A stretch of DNA of 64,000 nt from Plecoglossus altivelis (Eukaryota; Chordata; Actinopteri; Osmeriformes; Plecoglossidae). Location of the stretch: NCBI GenBank assembly GCA_036571765.1, contig BROE01000003.1:7416336-7480335 (forward strand), in the 5' to 3' direction. Under the pieces are notes generated by a model. The model was not told the origin of the DNA. It did no database searches and worked only from the letters and a program-made list of their open reading frames with translations. Below are positions 14,111 to 26,751 of the stretch, in pieces. A program made the position numbers and the translations under genes. The stretch's first letter is position 1. Each line of letters opens with the position of its first letter.

Positions 14111-15360
14111 CCTTTGGTGTTTGCATACACCTATTTGAGATGCTACTGCTCTTCAAATATCACTCTTTCATTCTGTGTATCAGTATACCATGCAACTAAC
14201 AAGTCTACCAATGGTTAGGAGGGAGAGAACTATGATACCCACACGAATCTGTTTATCGACATTGTGCAGGTAGGTGGTGGAACTGTCCATGTTGCTGAAA
14301 CATACATGGTTATGACGCAGTAAGTTTGAATATTGTAAAAGCAATAGACTACTCAGATGGATTAAGACCACCTGTATTTACTTTTAAGGACATGCACATT
14401 ACCAAAGTCAGAAAAAAGGTTTAATCCCATTTAGTACATTTAAGACCATCTAAGAGAGACAATTTTATGCATACTTATTAAACATGTGTGGGGAAGTTGA
14501 CAATTATGTCAGGTTAATGTGACTGGATAAACCTGATTGATTTCCACAGTTCATCGTCAAACATTTAAATTGAGGAAGACAAAGATGTTATTATACAGTT
14601 AATTATTTTCAAACTTCAGTTTAGGGTTTTGATACATTTGAACAGTTACATTACCACAATGATAGGCTATAATGTGTCAATTATCATTATTCTTATTTTA
14701 AAATTGAATTGACATGGCAGATATGTGTTTTCGCCTATCACCACCTGATGGCCATGGAAAGTAATTGTCTTTAATTTTGGTGACCGAACCTGCATTCTCT
14801 TGAAGGCTAAACGTCAACAGTGTTGACGGCCTTTTCCCGGCTTTTCCTCTGGGTGTTAAATTAAATGCCAAAAAACGTCTGTTGTGATCTAATGTGGTCA
14901 GAGAAACTGGTAGGGATTTAAAAGTGAGCAGCTTTAGAACTTAATAACGTCCATTCAAATCGTCTGTTCAAATAAGACATTCTTTACACATGATGCGCTG
15001 TATAATGAATACCTAATTCATGTAATTAGTCAATTAACCATAATCCCAACATATGTTCCGAATGCCCTGAAGGTATTCTACCAGGTACTATATGTCACTA
15101 CACACAGACGTAAAAAAAACATTACGTAATTTAAAATGTAGAGCCGTTGGCGGTTGGTTACTTCTCTGCTCCTTTAAAAATTAGCTCTATGTGGTGGTAA
15201 AGGTAGCATTACACCGCGCTCTCGTGGAAGGAGGAGAGTTGGAACATTTAGCAGCAAATGTAACATCCAAGATTAACATTGTTTTGGTGAACAGAATTAA
15301 TAAATGAGGTCATAATCGAAGTTGATAATCTAAAGTGATGGTAGATAAAGATAGTGAACA

Positions 15361-15545
15361 CCCTATCCCTTAAATTTGCGCTGAATGAGATTGTTCTTTT
15401 ACCATAATGAGGGCCCTCCGTCTGCTAATTAATTGTCATTCTCTTGAATATTCATACACCTTATCACCAATGCCTCCTTAATTGCGCCGTAAAACATCTC
15501 GAGGGAGATTAAATCGCCACGGATTTAATTAAAATCATATTGGCT
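15361..15545. promoter_or_regulatory. Candidate conserved non-coding element
   Basis: This AT-rich, non-repetitive stretch is dense in homeodomain-type cores: TAATTAATTG at 15425-15434, several ATTAA/TTAAT motifs, and GATTTAATTAAAATC near the end. It lacks open frames. Such motif density about 3.4 kb upstream of a forkhead gene suggests an enhancer. No cross-species alignment was possible, so this is a guess from composition and position. Confidence 0.25.
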
Positions 15546-18400
15546 GAAGTATTATGGAAACTAACCTACGTATGGGCAATTGCAGATGTGTATGGACTCG
15601 CTCCATACGCACACACGAATTAAGTTACTTAACCATTCTATGCAAAAGAAGGCGTGGTTTAGTGAATGACAGCATCACAAAGCCTGACTGCTGCCTTTCA
15701 CAGTTTCACTGTGCTCGGTGATAAAAGACACAAAAAATTAAGTTAGCCAACACCTAATCAATTTTTTAGATTTATACTTTAATTACGTAAGTGTATGAAT
15801 GTTTAAATTAAGAATTCCATTTGCACCGCCAGCCATTGCGTACTATTAGTGTATTCATTAGATATTTGGTAAATCTACATTGCCTCAAGTAAGAGGGAAT
15901 TGGTGTTACGAAATACACAAGTAAGCAAAGTACACAGCGGGACTCCCACAGCAAATTGACATCGATAGCTTTTGTTGCAAGACCCTCAAGGTGACGCACA
16001 AAACAGTTTTAAAAGTTTGCGACATGAGAGCACAGCTGCTTCAGTTGTAAAATTGATTGCTGGCCTAAAGTTGTTATTTGTTATTAAATTGCTATTTTTT
16101 TGACCATTGGTTCATAATAACATCTCTGTTCATATCGTGGTCTATAAATATATCCTAAACAATTAAACTTTAAATTGTGATTTTTTTCTCCCGGTGTTGT
16201 TTATTCCCCCCCGTAGACTGTATATCATATTCAAGTGTCTGGAAGCATTTCTCGAGTTCATTTAGTTTGACAATATTGTTTGGGTATCATTCGCTGTTTT
16301 GGATTAAATAGAATCGATTCTCTTATAACATTTGTATCCTATAGTGTTGAGGTGCAACAATCGAGGGCAGACGTGTGAAAGTGTCTGTTTGATTCCTCTT
16401 TTCATCCTCATGACCTCAGCTTTTGTATCTCATCACCCTGGGAATGTCACGCCTCACTACTCTACTTTGAGATGTTAAGAAAGTGCCTTTGTTTTCAGTC
16501 CTTTTTTAGTCTCGCTCAAAATTGTTCTCAGTCCCTTGCTATAAAGAATACTTGAGACTATGGCTCAGTTCACAAGTGCAACGCAATTTGGCGTATCCTA
16601 ACCTTTGTCCGACTTCTACAAATGACCAAACATCGTACACATTATGCAGTTGATCTACTGCTTGAACTCAGAAGTTTGAAAGCGGCAATAAATCGCATTC
16701 AGATTTAGAGTCATGGAGGCATTTTCAGTGTGCCATTCGACAGGGACAATAGACCTACCCATATCGCATAACTCTGCAGCGCAAAAAAATCACGCATACT
16801 CAGTGAGCAAAAATACGCCTAGATGTTCCCAAGCTCTATTGGTTAACCGTTAACTTTAGGACAAAGCCAATTTGCATGACAGCTGGAAGGGCACTTTATC
16901 TGCGCAAGTGAAAGTGTAAAATTTGGGTGGTCCTTGGTCTATAGGCTACTGTGCAATCGTGAACATAATTAACTGTGAAAACATCCAGAGTCGACTGACC
17001 ATTTGTGGGGCGTGTAGTCTTATGGAAGAAAGCTTTAAATGTAGCCTGTTGTATTTTGGGGGATTTACATGATTTATGAACCCTAACGTGGACTAAATTA
17101 AATGATTTGCATTTGTATTTCTACACGGCACAATTCATGTTTACAACAATGTTAACTATGTGTCTGCCTTCAACTGATTGACCACTGTTTGGTCGATACG
17201 ACAGTCAGGTGCATTTATTTGAAGTCAAGGGTGTATGGCTGATTGGCTCACTCTCGTTGTCTCGCTTGAATTCGTCTGAAACTTGAGGTTTCCGATTTTT
17301 TCATGATTGAAAAGTTAAATACGTAGAATCTGAATAATCAAACATATGAAATGTGGGAAGCTGCACGCTCAGCGTGGAACTGTTTTTTATTTTTTATTTT
17401 TTTTAGATAGTTTTGTGCAGCAAACAAGGAAATCGTAAACGTTAAGTCTACATTAGTTTGTAAACATAATTTTGGAGAGATTCCCTCGTCCAATTCGTCG
17501 TCCAATCTCTTATAGAAAAGGCTTCCTGACCACTTGATCTTTGCCTCAAATAGCTGTGAGCAGTCAACAATGCGTGGTGTTCCTTGCATAGACGATTCTA
17601 TTCGTAATCCGTCAAACTGGTGATGAGGTGTATTGTGGATTTATGGAGGGACATTAGCATAAATTATGAGCAAATCCGCGTGCGCGTGTGTGGTCCCTGG
17701 TATTGCTAACCTACCAAGCGGAAACATGGCCCATGGTGAGGCTGGGTAAAAATGAATTGAATGGCCACAGCTCAAAATAGGCTTCCATTTGGTTTTCACA
17801 TTCATATAATTGATTTATGGTTGTTTTATACAGTTTTCACCAGGTCACCATAAAGGCTCTATTTGCATGTATGAAGTACTTTTCAAATTACTTTACATGA
17901 CAAAATGACAAATTACTATAACATTTCCTTCGAAAGTTTGTTAAATCAACATTAGTTTGCCTTATGTTTGTACTTACATTGACTATGAACATTAGGTTTT
18001 CATGAAATGAAAGAAGACAAAAATGAACAAGGACGCACAACTAATTGGTCCTGTGTATTTTATAAACTAGCAACAAATACGTATTTATTTTGCAATCCCT
18101 CGCAAGATTGTTTTTTGGCCAAAATGACCTAAAGGTGAACATATTTTTGACAAGATGTAACACGTCTGATGGGACTGTTTTTCTACACATCCGTTTTTTA
18201 TGACTAATGCCAGCGCTGTCCAAGTACAATAAAATGACACTGTTATCAGTCTATTTTGCCATTGTAGTTTCATTTTTGTAAAACATATAATATTTGGACA
18301 CAACGCACCCGTAAATCCCACAGAAATGTTAGCGCATACCTTCACATGGTGCCATCGCAGTTCAATTCTGTGTGGAGCCTTTTCACCCTTTTTCACGGTC

Positions 18401-18922
18401 TTCAAATGGAAATCATTTCTATTGGCCCAAGGTGTCCATGTAAATAGGTGTAAATGAAACCAGATTATGCCTTTCTGTCAGCCCCTCCTCCCAGAGCGAT
18501 TGTCATGTGATAGCAAAGAGGTGGCACATTAATAGGACGCCTCTACAGGGGTCTTTTCTGTTCATGTCACCACACAAAACTATCAGACGGTACGAGGAAG
18601 GACATGGAGGCAACAATTTAGCTCACCTTAACAAGGACGAGAGATGTGATCGATTCAACCAATCCAACACAGGAAATAAGATTACTGTCGATTGCTTAAG
18701 TAAAGATCACATCTCATCCAAGACCAGCAGATTTACTCTCCAAGAAAGTCGGACTCTGCATCCACTGCGTTAGCCAACTTTCTATTGCGATCAACGTGTT
18801 ACATGTTCATTGCAATATACACGCATGTACAGCATTTGTTTTCAAGAGGAGGGGTGAAGTTCGCATTAAGGACCAACAGGAGAGGTTTTATCCAACTTTT
18901 GTAAGAGCACAATTCTGTGAAG
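18401..18922 (+). promoter_or_regulatory. foxb1 proximal promoter and 5' leader (approximate)
   Basis: This is the sequence immediately upstream of the foxb1 ATG. An inverted CCAAT (ATTGG) lies at 18421-18425 and a CCAAT box at 18659-18663. No convincing TATA box is placed. The transcription start cannot be fixed from sequence. The 18507-18773 open frame begins at GTG, not ATG, and is not treated as a gene. Confidence 0.35.
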
Positions 18923-19864
18923 ATGCCACGTCCAGGAAGAAACACCTACAGTGACCAGAAGCCACCCTACTCCTACATCTCTCTCACTGCCATGGCTATC
19001 CAGAGCTGCCCGGAGAAGATGCTTCCTCTCAGCGACATTTACAAGTTCATTATGGACAGGTTTCCCTATTACAGAGAAAACACTCAACGGTGGCAAAATT
19101 CATTGCGACACAATCTTTCTTTTAACGACTGTTTCATCAAAATCCCCCGTCGACCAGACCAACCGGGTAAGGGAAGTTTTTGGGCTCTCCATCCCAGCTG
19201 CGGTGACATGTTTGAGAATGGAAGTTTCTTGAGACGCCGCAAACGTTTCAAGGTAATGATGATGGCATCTGATCATTTGGCAGCTAGTAAACAATCAGAT
19301 GCTGCCCATTATCTTCAACAGCAGGCTAAACTGAGACTCAGTGCGTTAGCTGCCACTGGCACGCATCTTCCACAAATGTCCAGCTATAACATAGGAGTGT
19401 CACAACCATCAACATTTAAGCACCCGTTCGCTATTGAGAACATCATTGCAAGAGAGTACAAGGTGCCAGGAAGTCTGGCATTTTCTACCATGCAGACCAT
19501 GTCTGCTGGCTACCCTCTTCACAATCAGTTGACTACGGCGTGGCCCCATATGTACAATCCCGGCGTGATAGACACAGCTTCTCCTATTTCCATGGCGAGT
19601 GATTACAGTGCTTATGGCGTTCCAATAAAGTCCCTCTGTCACGGAGGACAGACATTACCAGCGATTCCTGTGCCAATAAAACCTACACCGACCGCAGTGT
19701 CTGGTTTCTCCGCCCTTCCTCCGCACATCCCTGCATTCTTATCAAACTCTCCGCAGTCTCAAAATCCGACCTCACCTCAGACAGCGACGAGCCAAAGCAG
19801 CCCATCTACGCCCAGCGACACACTGACCAACCCCTCCAGTCTGCAGTCAGTGACTGTGCACTGA
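18923..19864 (+). CDS. foxb1: Forkhead box protein B1 (FOXB1), intact single-exon gene
   Basis: This is a nuclear DNA-binding transcription factor of the FOXB family, which in vertebrates acts in the developing diencephalon/midbrain, neural tube and somites. The 313-residue product is close to the family's usual length. It opens MPRPGRNTYSDQKPPYSYIS, followed by the forkhead domain at about residues 11-110. The recognition helix contains RWQNSLRHNLSFNDCF (about 56-71), and wing 2 ends in the basic RRRKRFK (104-110). A Groucho/TLE-type eh1 motif, FAIENIIAREY, lies at about 169-179. The C-terminus is Pro/Ser/Thr-rich and ends QSVTVH, resembling the mammalian end. The start is the ATG at 18923, with A at -3; an upstream in-frame GTG at 18917 is not a start. 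No introns, frameshifts or stops. The residues after the forkhead domain (VMMMASDHL) are longer than in human FOXB1. Whether this is the teleost a or b copy cannot be decided here. Confidence 0.98.
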   Translation: MPRPGRNTYSDQKPPYSYISLTAMAIQSCPEKMLPLSDIYKFIMDRFPYYRENTQRWQNSLRHNLSFNDCFIKIPRRPDQPGKGSFWALHPSCGDMFENGSFLRRRKRFKVMMMASDHLAASKQSDAAHYLQQQAKLRLSALAATGTHLPQMSSYNIGVSQPSTFKHPFAIENIIAREYKVPGSLAFSTMQTMSAGYPLHNQLTTAWPHMYNPGVIDTASPISMASDYSAYGVPIKSLCHGGQTLPAIPVPIKPTPTAVSGFSALPPHIPAFLSNSPQSQNPTSPQTATSQSSPSTPSDTLTNPSSLQSVTVH

Positions 19865-20890
19865 CCACCTTCACCGTTTTTCCGATTTTATCAGCAAATG
19901 AACTCTATTGCAGGTTCATGCCAAATCCAAATCTTACTTTCTTGCCACGTACATTCTAGACAGAAAAACAAACAATCAGCTACAATCACGGCAAGCAATG
20001 TCAATGTTGTAAATTCAACTTTGCGTAATGTTTTGCGTTTAAGGATAGATGTCTTATAACATGGGTCCAGATCAGATATTAAAAATCTTGCTCTTCAATT
20101 GATAAATTATGGTTGTTTTCAACATTCAGTTCATATGTGCTTTGCAATAGAATCGAGTTGAGTTGCATACAATACAATGTGTACAAGTTCCGGTACCAAA
20201 ACAAACTAATTCATGCGAAACAATAATGCTTTTCCAAATTTGTCTGATTTCTCTCTACGTTAAGAGATTATTTCGCCGCTGGAAATAAAATGGAATTTTC
20301 ACTATTTTGTAAGTATGCATATGATTGTTATGTCCGTAGAAAGCAGAAACAAGCAATTGCATACAAACATAAACTTCTTTCATACAATTTGTTTTCTTTT
20401 TACAAGTGGATTTCCTACTGTTAATTGAAGTGGTTGAAGTTGGTACACCAAATAAGCCTAAACGTATATGCACAGAACATTGTCAACCGTAAACAATTTA
20501 AATAAATAAAGGTGTCCTTAAATTAAAAATAATTATATGTGATTACAGAAAATTATAAATTAAAATATTGTAATATGCACTTTTTAGTTTGATGTTTAGT
20601 TGTTTATTTTGCGTGAAATGTTTTGTGAGGCATTTAATTTAAAATCTGTGGTGACCATGTATAAGATTATTTTTACTTTTTTGTTTAGGGAAAGCATGCT
20701 TATCCTTGAACTGTGTTACTCTGGCAGCATGCATGCTTTTGAAAAGTATGCATATAGAGTGCATCGAATTAAAATTTGTTCATCAATATATTTTCACATT
20801 AAAAAGGGTGTAAACACAATCATGTTGTTTGGTGTCTTTTGAGTGAATGTTTCAGACGTGTCAATAAAGCAATTGTTTTATCTGCGTTAT
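19865..20890 (+). other. foxb1 3' untranslated region (approximate)
   Basis: AT-rich sequence follows the foxb1 TGA. Canonical AATAAA hexamers occur at 20284-20289, 20501-20506/20505-20510 and 20863-20868. The last is followed by T-rich sequence (AATTGTTTTATC). Which signal is used is unknown, so the end is approximate. There is no coding potential. Confidence 0.5.
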
Positions 20891-23800
20891 TTTCAGCCGT
20901 CAGGTAGCCTGGGCCTATTATTTGGTGTTGCCCGATGTCTACTATTAAACCGTCGTATCTTCAATCCAAGAATGCTTCATCGAAAGTATTTTGAGGATTG
21001 AAGGTGTCACACTGCATAAGGTACACAGGGCCACCATGATTGGAGCTCTCATGCAGTGCATATGTCCTAGCTCCCCTGCAGAAGCGTTCAAAAAGGGTCC
21101 AGAAATGAATGAATAACGCGCTTGATTAGAATGCATGGAGTTGCTACGCCATGGTCACAGCGCAGACAACTGGGCTCATTCATCAAGCTTAACATAATTA
21201 AGGCCAATAATACACATTTAGAAAGTTTAAAACAATCTACACTCTTAGTTCGCATAAATGTCACTGAAATATAACAATATTTAGACTTCCTAAGGATTTA
21301 GTGTAGCGATAACACCCAACGTTCAAATTGAGCATGCAGCATAGGCCGACATAAAATCCCTTAAACAGTAGAGAGCACATTAACATGAAAAGTACAGAAA
21401 TTATCAAATATCTGACACAGTTAGGTGTAATAGGGTACTTCTTCGTCATTAAGAGTAAATAAGATGTCCCTCTTTTTTGTAACGTTTACTTAAGTTCTAG
21501 CTTTTGCAAAACATTAACATGTTAATTTAACATTTGTTATAAAGCGTCGTCTACATCCTCAAAGCAACAGTCCATCTTGGATTATTAAACAAATGGGCTA
21601 GATTAGAATTCCGTCACTTTATGCAATTGAGTGTCTCAGGCCTCTTCATTCTCGTCTCATTCAACTCCATAGAAAGTGCAAAGAATTGCAAACTTAGACT
21701 ATGCCACCAATGTAGATTTAGCCTTTTTTTCCTTCCAACTAGACAAAAAGACAGATTTTTCACAAACACATTGCTGACTGGGGAACTAGGAAACGAGCTC
21801 CAAGACCCCTTTGGAATTTAAATCCACCCCTCCCCCTGACTGTTTGCACAACAGTGCTATTTTTTGGTGTTTCTATTTGAACCAACCATGTTTACTCTGG
21901 GTGATGAAACAACAGTGTTGGCAGAATACAAAAATGATCGCATTCTTTCAATCATAATCGCATTAATCTATTCTGAAATGTACCTGTTTAGAGCCAGGTT
22001 TGGAAATATTTGACATGAAAGTAACTGTACCGCGTTGAATGTACACTATTATGTCGTCAATGGCTACTCATTAGTTTAAATTTGAGCTTGCTTCAAGACA
22101 GACAGATAGATAGATAGATCTATCTGTCTGTCTGTCCGTCCGTCCGTCCGTTCGTTCCTTTTTAAAGTGTACGTATATTCGTTAACCTTCTTAGTACGTG
22201 TAGACCTGTCGGTGCTACCGCAATTATAAAGTACTTTACAGGTTGCAGAATTGTTTCAACATGTTTCGGTTTTGCAGTATCAATTCACACGGTATTACAG
22301 TAGATGCTGGTGTTACAGTAATATTCGGTAGCGTTATGGTTTGATCCGCTGTTGGGTGAAGCTTCGAGAATGCAATGAATTTACTGTAATGCTGACACAT
22401 TCTGTTTCGTCATCAGGCAACTAATACGACCTCCATTCTTTACAAAGAGTGTGTCTATGTTGTTCTTGATCTTTCCATTATGTTCTCCTTCGACAAAGAA
22501 GAAGGTCATGGTAGGGAGGGACGAAATATAGACCTCATGCAAAACTTTAAAGTTGTAGTTTATTTAATATAAATAATTAAAGTGGAGGCCGGAGGTATTT
22601 AGAATGCTTAACTTATGATTTCCATAAGACATGTAGCCAATGGCCTCAGTAATAAACAAAGTCAAGTAAGATGCTGAAATGGACATGCTGTCATTATTTA
22701 AGTGTTAATTGATTCATCATTTATAAATGGACATCTTTACTGTTATTAAACAAAATATCTGATGCTACCTTGCTTTTCCAAACAAGTATGACTGGAGGTG
22801 TTTGTCTATTATCAGTGAATTTACGCTTGATGTACATTTATGACATGGAAAATAATTTAGAAAAATGTCTATGTGTGTTCTTTTAAAATTATGTGTTACA
22901 ACTGAAACAGATTATCTTGACGTTTTCTGGACGCTAACCTTTTTACTGACAGAATGAGTCCATAATCAGACAGTTTTCCAATGTATATATAATGGGCTGT
23001 CAAATGATGTCTGTTAAATCATCCATTGGTATTACCAAGAAAAGGTGGCATTACTGTACGTTTATTTTGCAAATAAGACACTCTTTACAATTGACATGCC
23101 TTTGAAGTATTTTCAATATTGCTAGTGGCTATGTTTTTTATCAGAATTGCAAACTACCTATAGTTTTGATAAAACAACAAGCGAAAACAAATACTTTATG
23201 AAGATAGTCATCTATCAAATGAAGAGTACCTTGTCTGATGCAATAATGTTGACTTTTGACTGCTATTTGAAAGACGACTCAATTTATTTCAATTCAAGTC
23301 AAACAAGTACATTTTGTGAAAAAGTAAAATAGAAGCACAGTGAAAGGGATTTAAAGGAAGTTATATTCTTGGATGGATGTGGAAAAATAACAATCCCTGT
23401 TTTTTCCAAGGAACTTGGTCTGAGTGGATGTTGTCCTATGTAGATAGTGGGTCAGTGTGATGTTGTGGTGTTGTGGTTCCAGGTCTTTGTGGCAGGCCAG
23501 TCAGTTCCTTCACGTCTGAGGCCTGGGGCAGGTGGCAGGTAATGGGCAGCCGATTCTGAGTAGGAATGTGGAGGCATACGAGGACAACTTCGCCAAACAC
23601 CATGTGTGCATGAAATTAGAGTGTCAACATCTGAATCATACTGCGGGGCGGTTACTGTGAAACAAATTGTGTCAGTGGGTGGCAGGAGCAAAGTTTCATT
23701 AAGGAACATTAACAGCAGCTACGTTTTGCTCACAACACATCCTCTCTTGGGGGAACTCTGTGAATCAACAAATATTCAAGAACAATTACTTCATTTACAC

Positions 23801-23943
23801 CATATTAATTTAAATACACTTAATAATCAACTATGAGTGGTTTACTAACATAAGTTGATCTGAAAATGAATGTAGCTAAAAGCCTTAATGTTTTGTTATA
23901 TATCTGGTAAAGTATAATTCAGCTTTTTCATCAATAACAATGT
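20891..23943. other. Non-coding interval between foxb1 and the LINE
   Basis: No supported exon or RNA gene. It contains the compound tetranucleotide repeat at 22096-22158. The rest is AT-rich unique sequence. Confidence 0.5.
22096..22158. repeat. Compound tetranucleotide microsatellite with foldback symmetry
   Basis: The tract runs (GACA)n, (GATA)n, then ATCTATC, (TGTC)n, (CGTC)n and (GTTC)n. The GACA/GATA half is nearly the reverse complement of the TATC/TGTC half, centred on GATC near 22118-22121. The sequence could therefore form a hairpin of roughly 18-20 bp per arm. Confidence 0.9.
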
Positions 23944-26751
23944 CCCCTTTATTACCCCAACGGGGAATGTCTGATGGTCTCTAATTGTTATCCGAGATAA
24001 GGATGTATATTGCCACAGGAAAGCGATGACAGAAGACATTAATCATACACAAAAATAACAGAAAGGCCTCCTCTTTTATTTCAGTTAATGTTTGCTAAAA
24101 AAAATGTTAGTGGGGAAACTTAATATCTAAAACTAAATGTTAGTTTTTATGTTCTCGAGTCCCTGTCTTGGATCCAATTGAGTGAATGCAATATAGAGGT
24201 TGAGAAAAGGCTCAGTGAAAGTTACAGTATTTCTTTGCACTTTGGTGCATTTCTTACATCACTATTTACATTTGCACAACAGTTAGTTCAACCTCCAAAA
24301 CATGTAGTCATTTGTGCACATCACAGCAGCAGTTTCTCATTCCTTCGAACAAATTTCGGCAAATTCCGCTACATGCGGGGGCATACAGTGGAACGAAATG
24401 TCGTGCCTCACAGAGCCACGATGCTACATAATTTTCCCCATATATAAACAAAAAAAATACAAACTATACAAACTGTGCGAATACTTACTGATGGGGTGCT
24501 GTACATGTGCAAAGAGTACTGTACATGTGCAAAGAATATGAGCATGTAAACATACATATGTTGCCAATATTACTGAGTCTTTAGTGCAATTTGTGTACAC
24601 AGCAGTGTGTGTGAAAAGTGACTAGTGCAAGTTTCAGATGGTCTGAATTTCAGGTGGTATGGGGTTTGTGTGGGGTGTCAGAGAGGGGCGGGGTGATTTG
24701 AGTTCAGGGCTCTCACAGCCTGGGGGAAGAAGCTGTTGAGTAGTCTGGCAGAGCGCGCTCTGATGCTCCGGTACCGTCTGCCTGATGGTAGGAGCTGGAA
24801 GAGGCTGTGGGAGGGGTGTGTGGGGTCCTTTATGATACCATTGGCTTTGATGGAGCATCGTGTGTGGAAAATGTTCAGGATGGAGGGGAGAGGGGCACCG
24901 AGGATCCTTGCAGCTGTGTTCACTGTCTGCTGGATGGTCTTGCGGTCTGCTGCAGTGCAGTTCCCGTACCAGACAGTGATGCAGCTGGTCAGCACACTCT
25001 CAATGGTGCCCCTGTAGAAAGTGGTGAGGATGGGTGGAGGGAGACTTGCGCTTTTCAGCCGGCAGACAAAGTGTAGGCGCCAATGTGCCTTCTTTGAGAT
25101 TGACATGGTGTTGGTGGTCCAGGTGAGGTTCTCTGTGATGTGCACCCCCAGGAATTTGGTGCTGTTGACTCTCTCGACAGGCGAGCTGCCGATGGTCAGT
25201 GGGGGGTGATCCGCAGAGTTCCTTCTGAAGTCCATCACAACCTCCTTTGTCTTACTCAAGTTGAGGTACAGGTTATTTGCCCCACACCATTTCGCCAGCA
25301 GTGCCACATCCTCTCTATAGTGCATTTCATCGTTGTTGCTGATGAGACCTACCACTGTTGTGTCATCAGCAAACTTGATGATGTGGTTGGAGCTGAACTT
25401 GGCAGTGCAGTCGTGGGTCAGCAGCGTGAAGAGCAGCGGGCTGAGCACACAGCCTTGTGGGGCACCTGTGCTCAGTGTGGAAGTGCTCGAGGTGTTATGG
25501 CCGACACGGACTGACTGAGGTCTTTTGGTAAGAAAGTCCAGAATCCAATTGCAGAGAGAATAGTTTGGCCCAGTACGTTTAGTTAATTTGTGAGCTGTTG
25601 TGGGATTATTGTGTTGAATGCTGAGCGGAAGTCAATGAACAGCATTCTTAAATAAGAGACTGTAATCATTTAGACAGGACACAGGTGATTTCTTTGGTAC
25701 CTGTATGATTGTTGTGGATTTGAGACATGTGGGGATGACTGCCTGGGTCAGTAAGGTGTTGAAGATATCTGTCAGGACATCTGTCAGCTGTGCAGCACAG
25801 TCTTTCAGTACACGGCCAGGTATATTGTCGGGACCCGCAGCCTTGCGTGGGTTAATCCTAGATAGGGTCTTCCTTACATCGGCTGGAGACAGACAGAGTG
25901 CCTGGTTGTTGGGGGTAGTGGGCAGTTTTTGTGCAGGTGTGTCATTCTGCATGTCGAACCGTGAATAAAAGTGGTTGAGTGTATCTGGGAGAGATGTGTG
26001 GCATCGCCACAGGCCTGTGGCGGGGGCTTGTAGTCTGTGATGGTCTGAATGGCTTTCCACAGACTCAGTGTGTCTCTGCTGTCTGTGAAGTGATTATTGA
26101 TTTTTTTGAGCATATGACCCTTTTCGCATTTTTTATGCTGCAGGACAGATTGGCTCTTGCTGTTATGAGGGCTGCTTTATCTCCCGATCTGAAATCTTTA
26201 TCTCTGGTCTTTAGCATTCCGCAAACCTCTGCTGTCATCCATGGTTTCTGGTTGGCGTGTGTGGTGATGGTCTTTGTGACTGTCACATCATCTGTGCACT
26301 TTTTAATATAAGCAGTCACAGTTTCAGTGTATTTGTGTAGGTCAGTGTGGTTGTTGTAAGTGGCTGCCTCTTTAAACATGTTCCAGTCTGTGTCCTGGAA
26401 GCAGTCCTGCAGTGCAGAGGTAGCATTTTCTGGCCATACCGTGATCTGCTTATAGACCGGTTTGGCAAGTTTGAGAAGTGGGCTATATGCTGGGATTAGC
26501 ATAATAGAGATGTGGTCTGAGTACCTGAGGTGGGGGCGGGGTATGGCTTTGTTTGGGTTCTTAACTCTTGTGTAAACAAAGTCCAGTGTGTTGTTTCCCC
26601 TTGTTGCAAAGTTCACATGTTGGTAGAACTTTTGCAAAACTGTCTTTAAGTTTGCATGGTTGAAGTCACCGGCTATGATGAAAAAGCCGTAGGGGTTATT
26701 TGTTTGTTGTTCGCAAATGTTGGGAGAACCAATGTAAATTAAATTATTCAA
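23944..26751 (-). mobile_element. Decayed non-LTR retrotransposon (Jockey/L2/CR1-like LINE), 5'-truncated
   Basis: Three minus-strand blocks make up a broken ORF2. The first (26751-26065) is the end of the endonuclease domain with GDFNHANLKTV and the linker after it. The second (26060-25632) is the reverse transcriptase N-terminus with INPRKAAGPDNIPGRVLKD. The third (25448-24678) has the RT catalytic block FADDTTVVGL, the downstream KFLGVHITENLTW block and the C-terminal LLPSGRRYRSIR. At about 25650 the frame jumps from SCLNDY straight to LFIDFRSAFNTI, so part of the RT fingers is deleted. Between 25632 and 25448 the frame is also broken by stops and shifts. The endonuclease N-terminus is missing, as in 5' truncation. 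The 3' UTR probably runs to about 23944, where the minus strand reads CCCCGTTGGGGTAATAAAGG, like the tails of fish LINEs. The element is not mobile. Confidence 0.9.
24499..24535. repeat. 20-bp tandem duplication in the LINE 3' UTR
   Basis: Two adjacent units of CTGTACATGTGCAAAGAGTA occur, the second truncated by 3 bp. They lie in the presumed 3' UTR of the minus-strand LINE. Confidence 0.75.

Larger units (their letters stand above)
10638..18400. other. Non-coding interval upstream of foxb1
   Basis: No protein-coding exon is supported. The interval holds a C-run plus CA-rich tract at 14077-14110, T-runs near 12001-12022, a DR1-type nuclear-receptor motif at 13040-13052 and an AT-rich candidate conserved element at 15361-15545. 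The position directly upstream of a developmental transcription factor makes enhancer content likely, but this is inference. Confidence 0.5.

Noticed and set aside
18507..18773. 88-codon open frame directly upstream of foxb1
   Set aside because: It begins at GTG and has no ATG-led equivalent, no homology and no splice support. It lies in the probable promoter/leader.
18917..18922. Two-codon N-terminal extension of FOXB1
   Set aside because: The codon at 18917 is GTG. The family N-terminus MPRPGRNTYS begins at the ATG at 18923.
24736..26311. Several plus-strand open frames of 60-124 codons
   Set aside because: They are antisense to the LINE ORF2 remains and have no independent support.
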